The translations under genes and the position numbers were made by a program. Positions 1 to 13,200 of a DNA stretch of 64,000 bases are shown here, in pieces (within the stretch, counting starts at the first letter, position 1; every line of letters begins with the position of its first letter). The stretch lies in the NCBI RefSeq assembly GCF_018320785.1, contig NC_054886.1, positions 35,276,110 through 35,340,109 on the forward strand, written 5' to 3'. The notes below the pieces were generated by a model, which did no database searches, was not told the origin of the DNA, and was given only the letters and a program-made list of their open reading frames with translations. This DNA is from Cheilinus undulatus. Its lineage: Eukaryota; Chordata; Actinopteri; Labriformes; Labridae.

Positions 1-530
1 TGCCGCTCCTAGCAACAAGAGGAAACTTTTTCATTTTAGTAACAAAGGGGGAACTTTCCCGCCACTGCGTTTACCGGGGAACTGCACTGCATCCGTTGTA
101 AAATTTGAGGTATTTATTCTTTATTTTTGTAATTACCACTGAATTTAAGCTTTTAACATCAGCTCCAGAGATAAATAAATACAGTAACGATCACTTTAGA
201 GTAATTTATGACTGATAAACACTTGAAGTGCACTCAGAATACTTTAATTGATAGTTAGCATCAACACTTACTTAAGTAATCTTGTAAAAAAGACTTTGGA
301 TATACCGATCTCATTTGACCTAAAGTTAATTTGTCTGATAATACATGTTTTAAATGGCAGCTCTACTTGCTAAATATGTGTGTATTTTTCCCCTTTATTG
401 CCTCTTTTGGCAAAGAATCATTGTATATTATATCTGTATAGGTTGTGAATCGGGGTGGAAATTACATGGATAGTTTTGTCTGTATTTTCTTTTCTAAGTA
501 TGCTTTATATTGTATAGTTTTCCCACATAT
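1..530. other. Intergenic, nothing recognised
   Basis: AT-rich sequence with no credible reading frame, exon or terminal repeat that I can identify. The first 100 bases are a little richer in GC but show no promoter structure. Confidence 0.4.
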
Positions 531-533
531 TAA

Positions 534-960
534 TACTAGATCAAAATTGCAATTCCAGCTGAAATTGCATGGGGATGCTGAGAGCTGAATTGTGGAGGAA
601 CTGCTGAAAATAGCCAAAAGCAGAAAGTAGCTGAAAATAGCATAAAAATAGAATAAAATAGCACAAAATGGTATAAAAGTAGCTGAAAGTGGCATTCAAT
701 AGCTCAAAAAAGGATAAAAATAGCTGAAAATAGCCTAAAAATAGCTGATTTTGGAGTAAAGTAGCTGAAAATTGCATTCAGTGGCTGAAAAAGCATAGAA
801 ATAGCTGACAATAGCATAAAAATAGCTATATTTTGAAAATTATAAAAGTTAGAAATGAGAAAAGTCATGGTAGTCGAATGACGAAGAAACTAAATTTTTT
901 AAAGTTCAAACAGTGTCGATACGACAAAGTATGAAGCAGGAGATAGCCGGTGCGGGAGAA
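534..960. repeat. Dispersed repeat with AAAATAGC-type minisatellite
   Basis: It begins with an ACTAGATCAAAATTGCAATT-like sequence followed by GCTGAGAGCTGAATTGTGGA. The same start recurs at 8,288. After it, a short degenerate unit of the type ATAGCTGAAAATAGCATAAA repeats to about 835. The two copies belong to one dispersed family with an unstable internal tandem repeat. No protein is encoded. Confidence 0.7.
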
Positions 961-1199
961 GAATAATAAACAAAATGGCCGACGTGAATATCAATAGTGT
1001 GGATGCTCAGCATTCCCGCTAATAATGTTATACAGCTGCCTCATTCCCTGAAAGCTGGCTCTAAATTGCCGTGTGTTTTCTTACCTTCCAAAGTTCTCCG
1101 TCAGCATTTAAATCTTCAAATAAAAACACAAGTTACTGAATCTTCTTGGATCTTAATTTCAGAAAAATGTTCCTCAATGTAAAATAGTGAAGATGGTGA

Positions 1200-1547
1200 A
1201 ATGTTTTTACAAATATTTCTGTATTTTAATGTATTTTTGAGCCATAATTTCCCCATTTATGAGCGACATTTTATTATGGTTAAATTTACTTTTATTATTT
1301 CACAGCGCTGGACTACACCATTTGGATATTTTCAGTGGGGGAGCAAGGGCCCCCCAGTATTTCATTTTATTCTATTTCATACAAATTTCAGTCTGTTAGC
1401 CAATTAATTTAGTCACTTTTGATTCAATAATAACACGAATTACTATGAAAAATACATGAAAACACACTTTTCATTGCGGCCCTCTCAAGGGCCCCTCTCT
1501 ACTGTGGGCCCAGGTAACCAGTACCCTTTCCCCCACCCCGTGGTACA
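1200..1547 (-). repeat. Dispersed repeat, left copy of an inverted pair
   Basis: Its reverse complement matches 2,597-3,400. Shared blocks include the GGGCCCACAGT end near 1,500 and 2,635, the TATTGAATCAAAAG stretch near 1,420 and 2,698, and the CCAAATGGTGTA stretch near 1,315 and 3,208. This copy lacks the segment inserted in the right-hand copy. The family is probably a non-autonomous DNA element; I do not recognise it by name. Confidence 0.65.
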
Positions 1548-2050
1548 CCCATGACCACATCCATCACAACAGCATGGCCTCACAGGAGAAGAGTCCATGT
1601 CCTGAAGTGGTCTGCCTGCAGTCCAGACCTTTCACCAATAGAAAACATTTGGAGCAGCAGCAAGGAAACTCCAGCAAAGAAGACCCAGGACTGCAGAGCT
1701 AGAATCCTACATCAGACAAGAATGGGACAACATTCCTCTTTCATTAACTGGTCTCTTCAATCCCCAGACATTTACAGACTGTTGTTAAAAGAAGAGAGGA
1801 TGCTACACACTGGTAAACATGGCCCTGTCTCTACTTTTTTGTGATGTGGCGTGGCCATCAGAGTCAAAATGAGCTCAAATTTTCATGAAATGTTAAAATG
1901 TCTCAGTCTAACATCTGACATGTTGTTTCTGTTCTATTGTGAATCAAATATGGATTTATGAGAGTTGACAGTCATTGCATTTTGTTTTTATTTACATTTT
2001 AGAGTACACAGCGTCCCAGCTTTTTTGAATTGGGGAAAGACACACACAAG
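1530..2050 (+). pseudogene. Tc1/mariner transposase C-terminal fragment
   Basis: The plus-strand reading contains CSPDLSPIENIW, the block around the last acidic catalytic residue of Tc1/mariner transposases (S-P-D-L-x-P-I-E-x-x-W). The N-terminal two thirds are absent and the remaining frame is degenerate. Near 2,005-2,035 the sequence CGTCCCAGCTTTTTTGAATT resembles the end of fish Tc1/mariner elements. It is a dead 3' remnant between two inverted copies of another repeat. Confidence 0.75.
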
Positions 2051-2596
2051 GATGTTTGTAGCAGGTTTGTCCACCTTTGATAGCGCTTATTGAAAGGACG
2101 GCATCTACAAAAACACATTTCTATCAGGACTAAATGCTTGTTTGAAATTAAAAGGACCATAATGCATATAAAGCAGAAAACAGGACGAGGTCAGACCTTT
2201 AAGTCTATTTTTATGCATATTTACAACTTTGCCATCGTGACTAATAAAGCTGTGGTGGTCTGCAGTCTTCTTATTCCTCTGAGGTACTTTATCGCCATCT
2301 GGTGGCTACCATGTTACACAACCATCGAAAGGCAACGCTGACGGTCTGACTGGAAGGAGTCAGATGTAGACGACAGAATCATACAGACCAATACAAAAGC
2401 TGCCGTCCAGATAGCAGACTATTCCAAAAATGAGGACATTTGTAAAATGTGAATAAAAACAGAATAAAGTGGTATGCAAATGCTTTTTAACCTTGATTAT
2501 TGACCTGATTTTTATATTGAACTCAGACCCGCTCCTACAGATGTGTAAAATCAAGAACCCATGCAGTCTCCATCATTGTTCTGAAGAGCTCAGTGC
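2050..2596. other. Intergenic, nothing recognised
   Basis: No exon, repeat unit or element end was identified here. The short open frames have no recognisable motif. Confidence 0.35.
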
Positions 2597-3400
2597 ACAG
2601 GCGTAGCACAGGGGGGAAAGGCACTGATTACCCGGGCCCACAGTGTGAAGGGGCCCTAGAGTTTGTTTTTATTTATTTTTCTTTGTAATTCGTGTCATTA
2701 TTGAATCAAAAGCATCTAAATCAGTGATACTAAACATGTGGCTCTTTTATGTCTTAATCTGAAATAATATTCCCCCAGAAAACCTTTATGAAGGGAAACT
2801 GTGACCTCAGAAATTATCTGTTGCAAGTCACATTCATCAGTTTGAATCCGTTTTTACAATTTTTACCTTTTTTTGCCTCTTTTATCCTGCTCTTTGCCAT
2901 TTGCAATCTTTCCTTTTTTTTGCCAGTTTGGGCCCATTTAGCCACGTTTTGCCATTAAATGCCATTGTTTTCAGCATTCTTGCCCATTTAAGTCACTTTT
3001 ACACTCATTTTTTTTGCCACTTGTGACTAATTCTGGGGTAACTTCTCACCCATTTTTGCCACTTTCTGCCCTATTTTGCCACTTTTTCTCCCTGTTTCCC
3101 ACTTTTTGCAATTTTATGCCTACTTTTGCCCTTGTGGCTCTTGCAAAAGCATTTTTCAACAATTTGGCTCTTTGGGTGGGGGGGGGGCTGCTCCTCCTTT
3201 AAAATGTCCAAATGGTGTAATCCAGAAACCCTAAATAATTCAAGTAAATTTAACCATAGTAAAATAATGCTCTTCTATTGGGAAATTATGGCTCAGAAAT
3301 ACATTTAAATGTATAGATTTTTGTAAAAACGACACATTTGTTGCTTGGCTAGCCGGTTAAGGGGGCACCCTGTGTAATATTCTTTCTGGGGGCCCATTCC
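2597..3400 (+). repeat. Dispersed repeat, right copy of an inverted pair
   Basis: It matches the reverse complement of 1,200-1,547 on both sides of an inserted T-rich element at about 2,727-3,190. The left copy is uninterrupted at that point, so the insertion is the younger event. Confidence 0.65.
2727..3190 (+). mobile_element. hAT-like MITE of the T-rich TTTTTGCC family
   Basis: It starts with CAGTGATACTAAACATGTGG and ends with CAACAATTTGGCTCTTTGG. The interior is a run of TTTTTGCCAC / CCCATTTT words. Related ends occur at 12,709-12,742 and, inverted, at 51,269-51,330. Those give terminal sequences of the type CAGTGATACTCAACC at one end and GGTTGAGTATCACTG at the other. Ends starting CAGTG point to a hAT-type non-autonomous element. 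The boundaries here are approximate. Confidence 0.6.
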
Positions 3401-3744
3401 GGCTGGATATTTCACAATGAACTGAGTAATATTATTGGAAAGTGGAAGCGTTTAGGAACAACAGCAGCTCAGCTAATGGAAGAAGACCTTGTAAAAGGTC
3501 CTTGTAAAAAGGAGTGGAGTCAACTGATAACATATGTAAAAGTCTCTGCTAATTCCTGATGAGTTCTGAACTTCCACTGGCATCAATGTAAACAATAAAA
3601 CTGCAGCAGGAGCTTCATGAATGGTTTCCATGGCAACAGCTGCATGCAAGCCTCACATCAAAAACAGGGGTGGTGTAAAGCACACCGACACTGTAGTGAC
3701 CAATCATCTTCTCTGTTTACAGTCAGATGGGTGAGTCTGGGTGT

Positions 3745-3965
3745 GGAGGATGCTGGGAGAACGTTACCTGCCTGACTGTGAAGTTTGGTGGGGGAGGGAT
3801 AACGGTATGGGGCTGTTCTTCAGGGTCTGGGCTAGACCCCTTGACCTAGTGAAGGCCAATACCAAGACATTCTGGACAATGCTAGGCTTCCAACTGTGTG
3901 GGAACAGTTTGTAGAAGGCCCTTTTCTATTCCAGAGCCTGACCTGACTGATCAGACTGAAAAGAT
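3745..3965 (+). pseudogene. Tc1-like transposase internal fragment
   Basis: The plus-strand reading gives VKFGGGGITVWGC, the block that precedes the catalytic core end in fish Tc1-like transposases. Recognisable but decayed sequence follows for about 60 codons. Nothing of the N- or C-terminal parts remains nearby. Confidence 0.75.
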
Positions 3966-4122
3966 GACCAGCCAGAGTATCCCTGAGCACATCCTGGTGT
4001 GATGTTTAAAGCATTTAAACCAGCATTTAAAGCCTTAGCTAATTCTTTTGTTCTTCTAATCTCTAATACCTTCATGTAAGAAAAATAATGGAGCACTAGA
4101 GTCCTGTTTTCACAAAAAGCCG

Positions 4123-4128
4123 TTTATT
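4123..4128 (-). terminator. Poly(A) signal of the seven-exon zinc-finger gene
   Basis: AATAAA on the minus strand (TTTATT on plus), about 100 bases past the TAG stop at 4,231. It is the only clear signal close downstream, so the last exon probably ends just left of here. Confidence 0.6.
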
Positions 4129-4230
4129 GCCAATAACTTTTTACAGAGATTAACACGTATTGAGTTTTTGGTACAAAAGAATGTTTTCAGACTTGCAGCT
4201 CCTCTGTTAAGTCTTGGCGGACTTTTCCCC

Positions 4231-7200
4231 CTAGTGGCTCTTCATGTGAGTCTTCAGGCAGTGGCTCTGAGTGAAGTCTTTGTTACAAATCTTGCATATG
4301 TACGGTTTCTCCCCATTGTGGGTCCTCATGTGGACTCTCAGGTGTTCCCTGCGTGCGCTGGCTTTCCCACAAACCCCGCAAATGAAGGGTTTGGCGCCTG
4401 TGTGGGTGCTTTGATGATTTTTGAGATGACTGGTGGAACTGAACGATTTCTCGCACTGGGAGCATTTGTGGGGTTTCTCCCCAGTGTGGACCTTCATGTG
4501 AGCCCGTAGGTTCCTCTTTGACATTTTCTTTCCACACACGGTGCACGGTACCCCCTCCTTCTCCTCGCCGTGATACTTCAGGTGAGCGTTTAACTGCGCT
4601 TGCGTGTGGAACATTTTGCTGCAGACATCACACAGGTACGTCTTGTCTTCAGATGCGTGACGTTTCAAGTGCAGTTTAAGTTTTTCAGGTAGTAAAAAGC
4701 GCTTCTCACACACTTTACAGCTGTATCGTTTTTCCCCCACGTGAATCAACTTGTGCTGGGACAGCGACCGTAAGGTGTTGACAGATTTACCGCAGACATC
4801 ACAGGTGAACTGCTTCTCAACTGCGTGGACGCTGCGGTGATACTTCAGCTGTTGTTTGTAAAAGAAAGACTGATCACAGACTTCACATTTGTGTGGTTTC
4901 TCCTTCCCATGAATCACGCAGTGTCTCCTCCACTGATATTTTGTGAAGAATGTCTTATCGCAGGCGTCACATTTGAACAGTTTCTCTCCTGCATGGAGAC
5001 GAGCATGCTTCTGTAGACTCAGTTCAGAGAGGAATTTCTTTCCACAGGTGTCACAGCCATGTGTTGTCCCGTGACTTACGAGATGATTCTTCAGCTCTTC
5101 TGCAGACTCGGATTTTTCTCCACATACTCCGCAAAGGCTCTCAGGATCCTCCACATGAATCCAGGCGTGTCTGATCAACACCTTACTTGTCCTAAACAGA
5201 TTTTTACAGACTTTACAGGACACAGGATCAGCACTTTCTTTTTCTTCTTTTTTCTTAGTACATTTCTTTGATAAACGTGTTTTTTTCGGTTTCAGCTCTT
5301 TTTCACTGTCTGGTTTCCATTCTTCATCATCATCATCACTTCCCTTTTTTCTATTTTTAGCTTTTTTATCTCTTTCAGTTACAGGCGGCGCAGAGGTACT
5401 GGGCTCTCCTGGTGTTTCTTCATCCCCCTGATCTTTACCTTCAGCTTTGTCATCTCTTCCAGTTTCAGGCTGAGTAGAATACAGGGCATTGAGGTGCTCA
5501 GGTACTTCCTGTTGTTGCCAGTCTAACTCTGTTTCCACATCTTGTTGCAGTCCTGAAGTGCTCGGGTAAGGCTCCCAGTCATTGCCCCCCAGTTCTTCAT
5601 CAGGACCGCTGTTAAAACTGAAGGTAGCAAAAAACAGACGCTGTTAGAATCAGTTCTCCTGACATCCAAATGTGCTAGAAAATGTACAGAATAAAGACCT
5701 CAGTATTCAGGACAAAATGAATAGCAGTGATGTTCCTGGGCGAATGATTTCCTTCCAGTTAACACAAATTCTAATAAACGTGGGAGCAGGAGCCTTTAAA
5801 TGCATGCTGTAAACCAGTGGTTTTCAAACGTTTTTTTGCCCAAAGCACACCAAAGTTAACCCTTATGCCCTCCTCAAATTTAATACCCTCTGGACACCTT
5901 TGAGGCAAAAATGTACATGTAATTATTGAATGTTTGGTAGTTTTGAGCAGGTCTGAAGTTGTTGAAGATATTTATGAAAAAAAAAAATAGAAAAAACTAT
6001 TAATGTATGCTGATTTAATAGCAGTTTTTTTAACATGTACATTTTTGCCTCGAAGGTGTCCAGAAGGTGCCCTAATGTAAAAACTGGAACTGCATAAAAA
6101 ATACAAAAAAAAAAAAAATAATTTTGTTGTTAATCTTTGACCCATCCAAGACTCTCATCAGCACCAAAGCCCCATCTTTCCATATTAATTTTATGGAAAA
6201 TAATTCACTTTCTGTTTTTTTTTTGTAGTAAAAAATAAATATTTCAAATAATCAAACTGGCATTTAAAGGGTTAAAATCTTGAAAATGATTGAATGTTTA
6301 GATGTTTTAAGCAGTTCTGAAGTTGTTAAGGTAAAACCGGTCTGAGCAGAGTGCTTAAATACACATTTGTAGTCGACGTTCTCTACTACCGGTCCATGTA
6401 AAGTCTTTTTAAAACGGTGCAGAGATGAGGAGCGGGAGAAATGGGCAGCGGGTCTTGCTGCTCTGCTCTTGTAACAAATGTCCGGAGTGGACCTTCATTC
6501 GCGTGTGACGGCAACCTTCTCTTCTTTTTTGGTGGTTTAATAGCTGTTAGCAGCCACGCTTACCAGCATTACTGCCACCAAGATTGGTGGAAAAATACAT
6601 TTACATTTCTTTTCTTTTATCCTTTCAAAGGTTCTGATGTATTGTCATGGAGCTACGAGCACCAAACCGTGACCCCCGGACCATGACAGTTAGGGTCGAA
6701 TACAAAAACCGTTACACCCCTAGCATACAGTGATTGTAAATTTTGGGCATATACACTAATAGGTTAGAGGCTGGACCAACAGACTTATGTAAGTTGAGGT
6801 CTTTTTCTTTATTTGTACTATTTCTTTAAACTTGTGTGTTTTTAGTTTGCTTCTTTCTTAACCTTAAAGAGTGCTGTAGCACTGAAAAACATTTAAATAT
6901 CGATATCGGCTAAAATTAATCTGTAAATATCAACAAAAAATCCAATATGGTGCACCCCTAGAAAATAGCCAAAAGTTTTCCAAAAATTAAATGAAATGCA
7001 TTTTGGTTTTAGTCACATTTTTGCCATTTCTATCGTTTTTAGTTTTAGTCACATTTTAGTCGTTACTATCGTTTTTAGTTTTAGTCTAGTTTTAGTCTAT
7101 AAATGTCCTCACATTTTAGTCTTTACTTTTAGTCCAGGCACTTATTTTTTTGCCTAAATCTGGTACCAAATCATGGTAGTGTGTTCTCTGCTAAACCTGG

Positions 7201-10200
7201 GGTCCCTGCTTACAGCTGAGAGGCAGAACAGATACAGATTCATTGTTTTTTTGACAGATTTACCCACAGTGGAGAAATAAAACAGATTTTGAATGTCCCA
7301 CCAAAACAACATTATATTTTGGTCCAGTTTTAGTCATCCTGGCCAAAACTTACCTTAGTTTTTGTCCATTTTAGTCATCACAGATCTATTTTTGTTAGAC
7401 TTAAGGCCAGCTTAGACTTCATGAACTCAGCCAGAATTTAGTCCGACTGCTACGCCGCAGCTTATCATCAAAACTCAGGTCCAATTTAGAGCTTTGTGAA
7501 TGACAAACGGTCTTGTAGTGTGACATAATTAACGACATCCTGGCGGAATCCTGGCGGCATAGTCTGACATGGTGTCATTGTGAACGACCAAAAACATCTT
7601 GTAGTCTGAGCCGGCCTTTAGTCTAGTTTTTGTCATGGAAAAAGTTGGAGCAGAGATTCTGACCCGGCTCCCTCTTCACCACACCTGTACAGTACGTCTG
7701 CAGTGCTGCTCATGAATCATTCAGATAAAAATCTGTCAAGCACTTTCTACTTTCCTTTCGGCTATCAAAACTAGAACTATAGAAATAAAATTACAAGCAG
7801 AATCAGCAGAGTAATATACAAAAATGTCATCAGCATAAAGATGAAACTTCAAGTCTGTTAAGGAGAAACAACATTAATAGGGGATGTAAATTAAAGAGGG
7901 CCCAGGACTGATCCTTGGGGGGCACCTCACAACCAACTTTAGTCCTGACCTACCAGTTAAAAACCTTCTTTATTTCCGTACTCTGACTCACTTCGATTTT
8001 TCCCAGTTTTCATCATTTGTTGTGATGTTGGTTGCTTCTTCTTCTCTTAATGGAGAGCTTTGTTGCTCACTTTGTTGCTCGGTGCTGGTCTGCGAGTTAC
8101 CTGGGTCCTGAAAAACATCAGACATTGACTTTAAGATTATTTTAAAGTTCCTCATCTTTTATATTTATCAATAAATACAAGCAAAAAATCATTGTAATTT
8201 ATAATTTACACAATATTAGACATAATATACTAGGGGAAATGATTCAAAACGAATATCTAATTGTGATTGTTTTGGCACTATTGCTAACTAGATCAAAATT
8301 GCAATTTCAGCTGAAATTGCGTGGGGATGCTGAGAGCTGAATTGTGGAAGAACTGCTGAAAATCGCTGAAGAAGCAAAAAATTAGCTGAAAAAAGCATAT
8401 AATAGCTAAATATAAAAATAGCTAAACAGCATGAAAATAGCTGAAAATAGCATGGAAAAAAATCCCCTAAAATAGCATGAAATGGCTAAATAGCATAAAA
8501 ATAGCAAATAAAATCCAGAAAATAGCAGAAAATAGCTAAATTACATAAAAATAGCTGAAAATAGCATAAAAAATCCAGAAAATAGCATAAAATAGCTAAA
8601 CGGCATTAAAATAGCTGAAAACATTATTAAAAATCCCCTAAAATAGCATAAAATGGCCAAATAGCATAAAAATAGCATATAAAATCCAGAAAATAGGTTA
8701 ATTACATAATAATACCTGAAAATGGCATGAAAAACTCTAATAATAGCATAAATAATAATAAAAAATAGCTAAACAGCATTAAAATAGCTGAAAATAGCAT
8801 TAAAAATGCCCTTAAATAGCATAAAAATAGCTGAAAATAGCATTTAAAAAATCCAGAAATAGCATAAATGGCTAAATAGCATAAAAATAGCTACAAGTAG
8901 CATTAAAAACCCCTGAAGACAGCATAAATTAGCTAAAAAGCATAGAAATACAAAGAAAGACAAAACCAACAGACAACAAGCTCATGGCAGCAACAGCTGC
9001 AAGCAGAAAAACCGTCTGAAAAACAGTTACTGTTTAACAATGGAGAGGAGCGCTGCGGAACCGTGACGTCACACTATCAGCACGGATCAAAACATGGCGG
9101 TCTACTGCTGAGTTTATGAGCTGAAATGTACTCAATATGCAGATATGTGGGATATTTAGAGAGTTTTTTAGTTTGATACACATTTGAGAGATATAAATAT
9201 CTATCCATCAAGACCAACTTGTCTGATCATGCAGGGTTCCTTTTAAAAAGGCAACAAATTTATATATTCTTAAATCTATGCTGTAGTTATACCTTCTTCA
9301 AAAGTTAAATCCTTTTATAAACAGAACTGAAATGGGTTTAGAGCAGCAAATATGTTTAAAGTGGTGAAAATGGGAGTAACAAATCACAGAAAAATGGTGA
9401 AACACATTTGAAAACAGGCAAAACCGCTTAAAAGTGTCAAAAATGGGTGGAAGAAGTGGTAAAACAGATTATGAAAGGGGCAAAGAGTGGGTTAAAGGGA
9501 CAACCTTGGGCTGACAGGGCAGGAAATAGTCAGTGTCAAAAATGGGTGTAGGAAACAGTAAAATGTGGTCAAAATGAGCAGTAATGGGAATAAAAGATGG
9601 AAAAAAGGGGTTGCTAGTAGCAAAAATGGTTTAAAGGGGAAGAAAAGGTAAAGTGGTGTTAAAAAGGGGCAAAACTAAATATTTTGAACCTGAGAACCCT
9701 GACATAGTTTGTTAACTGTTGGCCAGGATCCTAGCACTGATGCTTTACAGCTGGGGAGAGCCATTCTCTGGGTTCGTCATCAGCCCAGACAGCTTTAATG
9801 GCCAGGCAGGGATTCCAGTAGATATCCAGAGTCATCAAACACAAGAGAATCACAAGACTGAAACTAAAACCACAGGGTTATATCAGAGAACAGGCCGTTA
9901 AAATAAAAGAGACCCACCTTCTCTCTGATGAACAGAGCCGTTCCTTCTGCTGTGGATCTGAGGGATCTTCTGACCTCCTCTGGAGTCAGTTTCTCTAGAT
10001 TCAGAGGCATCAGCTCTCTGGACGCGTTGATCGTGAACATGTCAAACTCTCCTGTCAGCTGAGGGAAGGTAGACCTCAGCAGATCCAGGAAGTCTGCCTC
10101 CTCCAGGCCTGGGGGACACTTCACCTCCTGAACCTGGTGTTTGAACACTAGAAAAAAAGACATGTCTTCTGCTATGGATGTTGTTAAAACTAAACTTCAC

Positions 10201-13200
10201 AGCAGCTCAAACTTACTAAAGGATGAGCTAGAATATTGTACTTTTAGTCTCATGCCTCTAGCTGAGGAGATTTCCTCTTATAGCAGTATCTGGACAGGAT
10301 TTCTGACTTCTCTTACCACATTTTAAGACCGAGTCACCCTCGAAGTCCTCCAGTAGACAGACTCTGAGGTTCAGTGAAGACCTCTTTCTCCTCTTCCTCT
10401 TCAAACATGGACCTCTATAAAAATAATAATGTAAGCATTCAACATAACACAAGGATCTTTGGAAACACTGTGTTAAAAAAAAAACACACCTCTGTTTAAC
10501 ACTTGGGAAATACTTGAGAAATACTTGAGAAAACTAAAAACAAGCTAATAATTTTGTCCTCAACTGTATATCAGCTGAAATTGGACCCACACCAGTTGAA
10601 CCATTAGTCTTAGACCCCGTTCACACGGATACGAATTCAGGTGTATACGCAAAAGTTTTTTGTCGGATTGGTGTTTGATCCACACGGAAACGGCGTTTCG
10701 GATGACTGTAAACGATACTTTTTGAAACCGGGTCCCAGAGTGCATACGTCCATATACGACTGCCGTTTCGTCTCCATGTGGATGCGTATCCACATATTTC
10801 TTGAAACGATTACGTCACATGCTACGCTACGCCCTGTAGCTCTTCTAACGCGCCTGCGCGGGTCTGACCAAAACAATTAAGGCTGGCTACAGGGTTGTGT
10901 TTGTGCTGCAGAAGCTACTGAGCTTGTTATGGCTTTTACAGCAAAATCTGATGCTCCTTTACCATCACCACGAAATGCATAAACCATGTGTTTGAAAATC
11001 CAACGCAGAGAACAACCAGAAGGAGAAATAGAAGAAAGTTTTTGTTAGTTTTCTGTGATATTCTTCGTCTACTTTGGTGCATTTTCGTGGCAGCGTTACA
11101 GCGCCACTTACAGGCTTGGTATATTCAGTCGCTTCAGCCGTTTCGTTTTTACGTGTATATTTCCTAAAACGATTCTGTCTTTATGGAAAACTTTTCCAAA
11201 ACGAAACGGCAGTATAGCGTTTTCGTTTCCATGTGAACGGGGCCTTAAACGTATGAAGACATCCTAGATCACCTCTCTATGCAGTCTGAGCGACCGGCTA
11301 TCAAACTGGTGCACGTAAAGATGCGTCCACACAAAGCATTAAGGATTAGAGAAGTATCCGTTAACAGGTTTGTGTTTTAGGTAAGATGTGTATTTGAACC
11401 TTGTGTCTGGGGTCTGATCATCTCGCTCTCTGGTGATGTTTAGGCCAGGACTGTCGCTCTTTGCAGATTCATCTGCGGACTCCTCTTCCCCCACATCTCC
11501 ACCGTAGTCTTCACTGAGGTCGTTCTCAGTCTTGATGAAGATGTTATGAATCCCTGAGCCCATCACACCTGAACAGTAAAAGAAAAGTTACAACAAGTCT
11601 TTAAATTGTTGGTTTAGTTAATATCCTACTACTTTAATTGGCGGCGTGTCTGTCTGTGTCAATTTGCACGCCACACTGTAGCTCCATTGTCCTTGAAACG
11701 TCTCAGAAGACTTCTTGGATGCCATAAAAAAAATCATAAACATGTGCAGATTTTCTCTATTTATACCTTTTGTCATTGAATACCACTTTTTTCCTAGGTC
11801 TGGCCAATTTTAGCCACTTCTTGTTGCCATTCCTTTCCCATTTTTGCCCCTTTTTCACCATTTTTGTTGCCGTTTTTCACCCATTTAAGCTACCTTTTGC
11901 CATTAAATAACCACCCACTTGCTTCCTCTTTTTCACCCATTTTAGTCACTTTTCAGTCATTTTTTTGCCACCATTTTATGTTGGGGTGGGCAAAAATATC
12001 GATTAAGGGATGCTTCGCAATATTTCCTCCCCCAGTTCAATATCGATTCAGCAAATCCACTTAATTCACCTCCTGGCCAGTGTGAATCGCGTAGTATGGA
12101 CGGAGGCCGCACTCGACCAAACAACAACCAGCCATAACCGTGTTATGTGAGGTTTATCACAATTTCCAAGAGGACAGAAATATTATGTAAGTTTACATGC
12201 ACTTTACTTTCTCAGTGTTTATACAGAACTGTCATGTTTTTTACTTTTGTACTCCATATGCACAAATAAATTATTATTGTGCAAATTTTTATTTTCGGAT
12301 GTTTTATTGCTCAAAAATGTGAGGTGACTTACCAAATATGTTCACATGGGCATGAAAATAATTATTAAAAAATTGTCAACAGGTTATTTGTGTGTTTCTA
12401 CTTCTTACTGAATCGACATCGAAGCATTTAAATCAATATCGAAACGAATCGCAACCTAAAGAATCAAACTCAAATTGAATCGTGAGGTTCTTAACAATGC
12501 CCAGCCCTAATTTTATGTCACCTATAACTCATTTTTTGTCACTTCTCACCCCTTTCTTGCTAAACCCTGACCCTTTATTTTTTTTACACCCCCCCATTCT
12601 CACCCATTGTTGTAGCTTTTCGACCACGTTTGCCACCTTTGGCTCATTGTTATTTTTCTTCAAGCTGTTTTTGCTTAACCTCTTAGATTGTGGCTCTTTA
12701 AAGGTATTTTTCAACAATTTGGCTCTTTGGTTGAGTAACGCTGTTGTATACGTAGACGCCTCATTGACTGTGTTTGCCCGCTGACGTTATACGTCAACGT
12801 GTCCGCCATATTGCCAGAGGAAAGACCGTTCCATGGATAGGGGATGAAGGGTTTTATTATTGTTTTAAATGTTATTCAACCCAAACTTGTCAGCCCCACG
12901 CTGAACAGGAGTAATGCATCTTGACCAGGAATACCTCTGGTAAGATGGCGGCGGAGTTGACGTACGGCCCACCAGCCAATGAGGCGTCTACGTAAACAAC
13001 GTCTACGCAAACATACATGTCAGTCCAAACATGCTGTGATACATACCGGTCTGTGTGCACCGAGCTAGTCTCTCTGGTTCTCCACCTTCTTCAAATCCAG
13101 CTTCTGGATCTGGATCAGAGATAAGAGTCAGGATTAGGACAGGTGACCCCCCAGTGTGGCGCTACAGACGTCCGACCGGAACTAGCATAACATTTGAATC

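Noticed and set aside
4168-4509. Open frame on the plus strand opposite the zinc fingers, and similar antisense frames at 27 and 47 kb
   Set aside because: Shadows of repetitive finger coding sequence on the other strand.
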